NCBI RefSeq assembly: GCF_000447205.1
Contig: NZ_AUWY01000072.1
Span: forward strand, 1 to 36,754
From: Sphingobium ummariense RL-3
Lineage (GTDB): Bacteria; Pseudomonadota; Alphaproteobacteria; Sphingomonadales; Sphingomonadaceae
DNA: 36,754 nucleotides
Reading direction: 5' to 3'
Shown piece after piece: positions 32,871 to 36,754 of the stretch (position 1 is the stretch's first letter; every line of letters starts with the position of its first letter). The position numbers and the translations under genes were made by a program. The notes under the pieces are model-generated. The model worked only from the letters and a program-made list of their open reading frames with translations, was not told where the DNA came from and did no database searches.

Positions 32871-33655
32871 GTGGCAGGTTCGGTCTGAACCTTGCTGAAC
32901 AAGGTGTTGAAATTGCGAGAGGTTGCTTCCGCCAGAACCTCCAGTCTTTCGCCGCGCAGCTGTGCCAGGAAGCGCGCCGTGTCGGCGACAAAGGCGGGTT
33001 CGCAGGGCTTGCCGCGATGCGGCACCGGGGCCAGGAAGGGTGAATCCGTTTCGACCAGCAGCCGGTCCAGCGGCAGGCGCGCGGCGGTTTCCTGAAGATC
33101 CTTCGCGTTTTTGAACGTCACGATGCCGGAAATGCTGATATAGAAGCCGAGTTCCAGCGCGGCATCGGCGAAGGCGCCACTGGCGGTGAAGCAGTGGATA
33201 ACGCCGGGATAGGCCCCCTTCCCCATTTCGTCCCGCATGATCGCCAGCGTATCCTCCTCCGCATCGCGGGTGTGGACAATCAGCGGCAGGCCGGTCTGCC
33301 GTGCGGCGGCGATATGGGCCCGAAAGCTCGCCTGCTGCCGCGCCCTGTCGCTATGGTCGTAATAATAGTCAAGGCCGGTTTCGCCAATGCCGACGACGCG
33401 GGGATGGGCCGCCCGCTCCACCAGCTTCGCGGTGTCGACATGGGGATGCTCGTCCGCCTCGTGCGGATGGATACCGACCGTTGCCCAGACGTCCCGCTCG
33501 CGCTCCGCCGTGGCGAGGACCGCATCCCATTCGTTCTCCCGCGTCGCGATGTTGAGCATCTTGTCGATCCCGGCGTCACGGGCTCGTTCCAGCACATTCT
33601 GCTGATCCTCGACCAAGCCTTTGTAATTCAAATGGCAATGACTGTCGATCAGCAT
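32867..33655 (-). CDS. tatD: TatD-family metal-dependent DNase
   Basis: This 262-aa amidohydrolase-fold nuclease has the metal ligands of TatD/YcfH proteins: HCHLNY at the N-terminus, GETGLDYYYD (about 91-100), LIVHTRDAEEDTL, VIHCFTAS and LVETDSPFLAPVPHRGK (about 202-218). TatD enzymes act as 3'-5' exonucleases in DNA repair and quality control. Two bases separate its start from the metG stop. Confidence 0.94.
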   Translation of the reverse strand: MLIDSHCHLNYKGLVEDQQNVLERARDAGIDKMLNIATRENEWDAVLATAERERDVWATVGIHPHEADEHPHVDTAKLVERAAHPRVVGIGETGLDYYYDHSDRARQQASFRAHIAAARQTGLPLIVHTRDAEEDTLAIMRDEMGKGAYPGVIHCFTASGAFADAALELGFYISISGIVTFKNAKDLQETAARLPLDRLLVETDSPFLAPVPHRGKPCEPAFVADTARFLAQLRGERLEVLAEATSRNFNTLFSKVQTEPAT

Positions 33656-33657
33656 GA

Positions 33658-35226
33658 TCAGGCGTCCTCCGCCGGCAGTTCCAGGCGCGGGAAGAGCGGC
33701 GTCGGCGGCGCGAGGGTGAAGTCGCCTTCGGCCAGCGGGGAATACCAGTGAGCGCCGATGCCATCATAGGTCCGCTTGTCCGCAGGCACGCCCATATGGT
33801 CGAGCAAGGCCGTGGCGCTCGCCGGAATGACCGGCAGGATCGCGACGGCGAGCTGGGTGATGGCGATGAAAAGCGTGGCCAGCACCGTTTCCATCCGGTC
33901 CGGGTCGGTCTTGCGCAGCGCCCAGGGCGCCTGCGCGTCGATATATTGGTTGCAGGCGAAGCAGGCACGCAGCCATGCCTCGATCGCCTGGCTGGGAGCA
34001 AGGTCATTGAAGGCCGTGGGCATGTCGGTGCGCACGGCACGGTCTATCAGCGCGAACAGTTCTTCGTCGGCAGCGTCCTGCCCGTGGATGACGGGCAGAC
34101 GCCCCGAAAGGTTCTTCGCAATGAAGCTGAGCGTGCGCTGGGCGAGGTTGCCGAAGGCGTTGCCCAGATCGCTGTTGGACCGCTGGACGATCGCCTCGGC
34201 ACTGTAGCTGCCGTCATTGCCGAAGGTGACTTCCGACAGCAGGAAGTAGCGCAGCTGGTCGACACCGAAGCGGTCGGCCAGTTCCAGCGGGTCGGCGACG
34301 TTGCCCAGAGACTTCGACATCTTCTCGCCGCGGTTGAGCAGGAAGCCGTGGCCGAAGACCTGCTTCGGCAAGGGGAGCTTCGCGCTCATCAGGAAGGCCG
34401 GCCAGTAAACGGTATGAAAACGCACGATATCCTTGCCGATGATGTGCGTGATGTCGCCGCCCTGCGCCCAATAGCGGGCCATGCGTTCCGCATCGTCGGG
34501 ATAGCCGCAGCCAGTGATATAGTTGGTGAGCGCGTCCACCCACACATACATCACATGGCCCTCGTCGCCCGGCACCTTGACGCCCCAGTCGAAGCTGGTG
34601 CGCGAAACGCTGAGATCCGAGAGGCCGCCTTCGACGAAGCGCAGGATCTCGTTGCGGCGGCTTTCCGGGCGGATGAAGTCCGGCTGCGCGGCATAGAGGT
34701 CGAGCAGCTTCTGCTGATAGGCGGACAGGCGGAAGAACCAGCTTTCCTCGACCGTCCATTCGACCGGCGTGCCCTGGGGCGAAAGCTTGACGCCCCCTTC
34801 CCCTTCGCTGATCTCCTTCTCGTCATAGAAGGCCTCGTCACGGACGGAGTACCAGCCCTCATAGCGGCCGAGGTACAGGTCGCCATTGGCCTCCATCGCC
34901 TGCCAGATGGCCTGGCTGGCGCGATGATGGGCCGGCTCGCTGGTGCGGATGAAACGATCATAGCTGATATTCAGCCTGTCGTTCATATCCTTGAAATAGC
35001 CTGACATTTCGTCCGCGAGTTCGCGCGGTTCAATGCCCCGCGCGCGGGCGGTCTGCGCCATTTTCAGGCCATGCTCGTCGGTGCCAGTCTGGAAGAAGAC
35101 ATCGCGACCCATCATCCGCTGGAAGCGCGCGATCGCATCCGTGGCGATCACCTCATAGGCGTGGCCGATATGCGGGCGGCCGTTGGGATAGCTGATGGCG
35201 GTGGTAATGGTATAGGGCTGCGACAT
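33658..35226 (-). CDS. metG: Methionyl-tRNA synthetase
   Basis: It charges initiator and elongator tRNA-Met. The 522-aa class I synthetase starts MSQPYTITTAISYPNGRPHIGHAYEV, containing the HIGH motif, and has GTDEHGLKM, the KMSKS motif in GEKMSKSLGNV, and the anticodon-binding helices. It is the shorter form: there is no C-terminal tRNA-binding (Trbp111-like) domain and no CxxC zinc knuckle in the connective peptide (YSVRDEAFYDEKE). The frame extends upstream to 35385, but that part is low-complexity and lies in the holB-metG spacer and the end of holB. ATG 35226 is the conserved start. Confidence 0.97.
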   Translation of the reverse strand: MSQPYTITTAISYPNGRPHIGHAYEVIATDAIARFQRMMGRDVFFQTGTDEHGLKMAQTARARGIEPRELADEMSGYFKDMNDRLNISYDRFIRTSEPAHHRASQAIWQAMEANGDLYLGRYEGWYSVRDEAFYDEKEISEGEGGVKLSPQGTPVEWTVEESWFFRLSAYQQKLLDLYAAQPDFIRPESRRNEILRFVEGGLSDLSVSRTSFDWGVKVPGDEGHVMYVWVDALTNYITGCGYPDDAERMARYWAQGGDITHIIGKDIVRFHTVYWPAFLMSAKLPLPKQVFGHGFLLNRGEKMSKSLGNVADPLELADRFGVDQLRYFLLSEVTFGNDGSYSAEAIVQRSNSDLGNAFGNLAQRTLSFIAKNLSGRLPVIHGQDAADEELFALIDRAVRTDMPTAFNDLAPSQAIEAWLRACFACNQYIDAQAPWALRKTDPDRMETVLATLFIAITQLAVAILPVIPASATALLDHMGVPADKRTYDGIGAHWYSPLAEGDFTLAPPTPLFPRLELPAEDA

Positions 35227-35270
35227 GTGCCCTTCCCTAGCGGCTGTTCGCGGATGCGGGAAGGCGCTTT

Positions 35271-36245
35271 TCAGCGCGCCGGCGGAGCGAGCGCCGCGAC
35301 ATGGCCGGCGAGCTCGAACACGACGGTTGCGGGGTCCAGCGAGAGTATGATCGCGCCGCTGGCGAGCTGGCGCGCGGCCTCCCAACGGTCGAGCGCCTGG
35401 CCCAGCGCCTCGCCCTGGCGCTGGCGCGCGGCCTTGGCGATGAAGGCGGGCGCGCGCTCGAGAAAAGCCTCGTAACGCGGGCGCGCGGCCTTTTGCGACA
35501 GGCCCTTGGCGAGGATCAGGCGCTGGCGATTATCGGGATCGCCGCCGGCCGCGATGGTGGCAAGTGCCTGTTCGATATCGGCGATGCTGAGCCCCGCATA
35601 GCCCAGCGCCTTGCCGGGCGATCCCTCGCCGATCCGGACGAGGCTTTCCAGTTCGTTGGCGGGCAGATCCTCCCGTTCCGCGCGAAGCACGGCGCGGGCC
35701 GCCGCATCGTCCAGGGGATCGAAACGCAAAGTGCGACAGCGCGAGCGAATCGTGGGAAGCAGCCGGCCCGGCGCATGGCTGACGAGGAGGAAGACCATGC
35801 CGGCGGGCGGCTCCTCCAGCGACTTGAGCAGGGCATTGGCGGCGCCGCGCTCCAGATCGTCGGCGCTGTCGATGAGGACGATGCGACGATCCGAAAGCGA
35901 CGGCGCGGACTGAATCAGCCGCTGGAGGCCGCGCACCTGATCGACAGTGATGTTGCGGGCGGTGCCACTGTCCCTTTCCAGGCAGAACAGCTCGGCATAA
36001 TCGGGGTGAGCAGCCGCTTCGAAGATCGCGCGGATCGGGTGATCCTGCGGCACGATGAGACCCTCAGCCGCTATCGGCGGGCCGGCAGCCTCGGCGAGAA
36101 GGCGCAGGGCCAGCGCACGGGCAAAGGTCGCCTTGCCGATGCCGCGGGGGCCGGAGAATATCCAGCCATGATGCATGCGACCGCTTCGCGCGGCGGCGAG
36201 CAACATGGCCGCCTGGGCCTCATGACCGATGACCGGCGCCGTCAT
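35271..36245 (-). CDS. holB: DNA polymerase III delta' subunit
   Basis: A clamp-loader subunit that helps open the beta clamp around DNA. The 324-aa AAA+ protein has MHHGWIFSGPRGIGKATFARALA, a Walker A-like motif (about 24-45), VDQVRGLQRLIQSAPSL, LIDSADDLERGAANALLKSLEEPP, and the SRC motif in TIRSRCRTLRF. The usual four-cysteine zinc knuckle after Walker A is not visible. The stop of tmk overlaps its start by 4 nt (ATGA), and metG follows after 44 nt. Confidence 0.94.
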   Translation of the reverse strand: MTAPVIGHEAQAAMLLAAARSGRMHHGWIFSGPRGIGKATFARALALRLLAEAAGPPIAAEGLIVPQDHPIRAIFEAAAHPDYAELFCLERDSGTARNITVDQVRGLQRLIQSAPSLSDRRIVLIDSADDLERGAANALLKSLEEPPAGMVFLLVSHAPGRLLPTIRSRCRTLRFDPLDDAAARAVLRAEREDLPANELESLVRIGEGSPGKALGYAGLSIADIEQALATIAAGGDPDNRQRLILAKGLSQKAARPRYEAFLERAPAFIAKAARQRQGEALGQALDRWEAARQLASGAIILSLDPATVVFELAGHVAALAPPAR

Positions 36246-36754
36246 GGCAGCAAGTCGCCCAGCGCGTCCAGCAGGCGCGCCGTGACGGCGGTTGCATCGC
36301 CCGAGGCATCGACCGTGCGGACGCGGCTAGGCTCCTCAGAGGCGAAGCGAGCGAAGGCCGATGCGACCAGGCGGTGAAAGGCGTCGTCCCGGCCACCTAT
36401 GCGGTCAGCCTCGTCGCCGTCGCGAGCGCGGGCGCGCCGTTCTGCTTCCCCTTCCTCCAAATGGAGGACAAGCGTGCGATCGGGCAGGAACCCCGCGCTG
36501 CCGATCCGGTGAAGCGTCATGACGTCACCGTCGGTCAGCTCGCCCATTCCCTGATAGGCACGGCTCGAATCGAGGAAGCGATCGGACAGCACCCAGGCGC
36601 CCCGATCCAGCGCGGGACGGATCGTCTTCTCGACATGGTCCGCGCGGGCGGCCGCGAAAAGCAGCGCTTCCGCGCGCGGGCTCCAGCGATCGGCGCTGCC
36701 GGTGAGCAGCAGGCCGCGGATCGCTTCCGCGCCCTCGCTGCCGCCGGGCTCGCG
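36242..36754 (-). CDS. tmk: Thymidylate kinase (partial, N-terminus outside window)
   Basis: It phosphorylates dTMP to dTDP. The open frame continues to the window edge. It enters with REPGGSEGAEAIRGLLL, the TREPGG substrate-binding motif of Tmk, then LLFAAARADHVEKTIRPAL, the DR motif region VLSDRFLDSSRAYQGMG (the DRY/DRF nucleotide-binding segment), and LVLHLEEGEAERRARARD in the LID region. The internal ATG at 36592 would cut off the conserved first third, so it is not the start. The P-loop (GxEGxGKST) must lie beyond 36754. Confidence 0.95.
   Translation of the reverse strand, partial: REPGGSEGAEAIRGLLLTGSADRWSPRAEALLFAAARADHVEKTIRPALDRGAWVLSDRFLDSSRAYQGMGELTDGDVMTLHRIGSAGFLPDRTLVLHLEEGEAERRARARDGDEADRIGGRDDAFHRLVASAFARFASEEPSRVRTVDASGDATAVTARLLDALGDLLP

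Noticed and set aside
1..36754. tRNA, rRNA, CRISPR, IS or prophage elements
   Set aside because: I saw no cloverleaf with a CCA-end layout, no regularly spaced repeats, no transposase or integrase, and no long target-site-flanked inverted ends.

Overview
The window is a GC-rich, gene-dense piece of an alphaproteobacterial chromosome, most likely a sphingomonad (Sphingobium, Sphingomonas or a relative). The evidence is the gene neighbourhoods (dusB-ntrB-ntrC-ntrY-ntrX-hfq-hflX; tmk-holB-metG-tatD-MBL; lipA-COQ10/ratA with cinA-ispDF), a fused ispDF, a tandem-domain Hfq, an Asn/Ala-rich small lipoprotein, and intergenic palindromes carrying the CTGAGC..GTCGAAG core that I associate with sphingomonads. 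I see no rRNA, tRNA, CRISPR array, IS element or prophage. Most of the window is core genome. The unusual signals sit inside or between core genes.

Layout. 1-2.7 kb: tail of a probable purE, then purK, folA and ribF, with a REP-like inverted repeat on each side of ribF. 2.8-6.7 kb: ileS, lspA and a BamF/DUF3035-like lipoprotein, translationally coupled. ileS carries a roughly 300-bp low-GC patch in its editing domain. 6.7-7.2 kb: a decayed ArsR/SRPBCC pair (frameshifted regulator, partner without its N-terminal part) with a surviving operator-like palindrome against the dxs stop codon. 7.2-9.1 kb: dxs. 9.1-9.6 kb: no convincing gene. 9.6-11.4 kb: a 70-aa Asn/Ala-repeat lipoprotein with a strong terminator, and a secreted M28 peptidase. 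11.5-13.3 kb: ettA and its terminator. 13.3-16.1 kb (minus strand): beta-carbonic anhydrase, NYN-LOTUS protein and acylphosphatase overlapping end to end, then a di-haem cytochrome c peroxidase/MauG-type protein. 16.2-19.2 kb: lipA and a COQ10/RatA protein, tail-to-tail and overlapping with pncC/cinA, which follows ispDF. 19.3-28.6 kb: dusB-ntrBC-ntrYX-hfq-hflX, a nitrogen/redox signalling block ending in the RNA chaperone. 28.7-30 kb: mazG and a GNAT acetyltransferase. 30.1-36.75 kb (minus strand): tmk (partial), holB, metG, tatD, an MBL-fold hydrolase, a retropepsin-like membrane protease and an MHS-family transporter, a nearly gapless operon.

Functionally the window covers purine and folate synthesis (purE, purK, folA), flavin synthesis (ribF), isoprenoid synthesis (dxs, ispDF), lipoylation and quinone handling (lipA, COQ10-like), translation (ileS, metG, ettA, hflX, dusB), replication and nucleotide pools (tmk, holB, mazG), envelope biogenesis (lspA, BamF-like), and nitrogen/redox signalling coupled to RNA regulation (ntrBC, ntrYX, hfq). 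I did not find a clearly new multi-gene system. The best leads are the double-domain Hfq with divergent RNA-binding faces, the mosaic ileS, the decayed ArsR/SRPBCC module, and the coupled NYN-LOTUS/carbonic anhydrase/acylphosphatase cluster.
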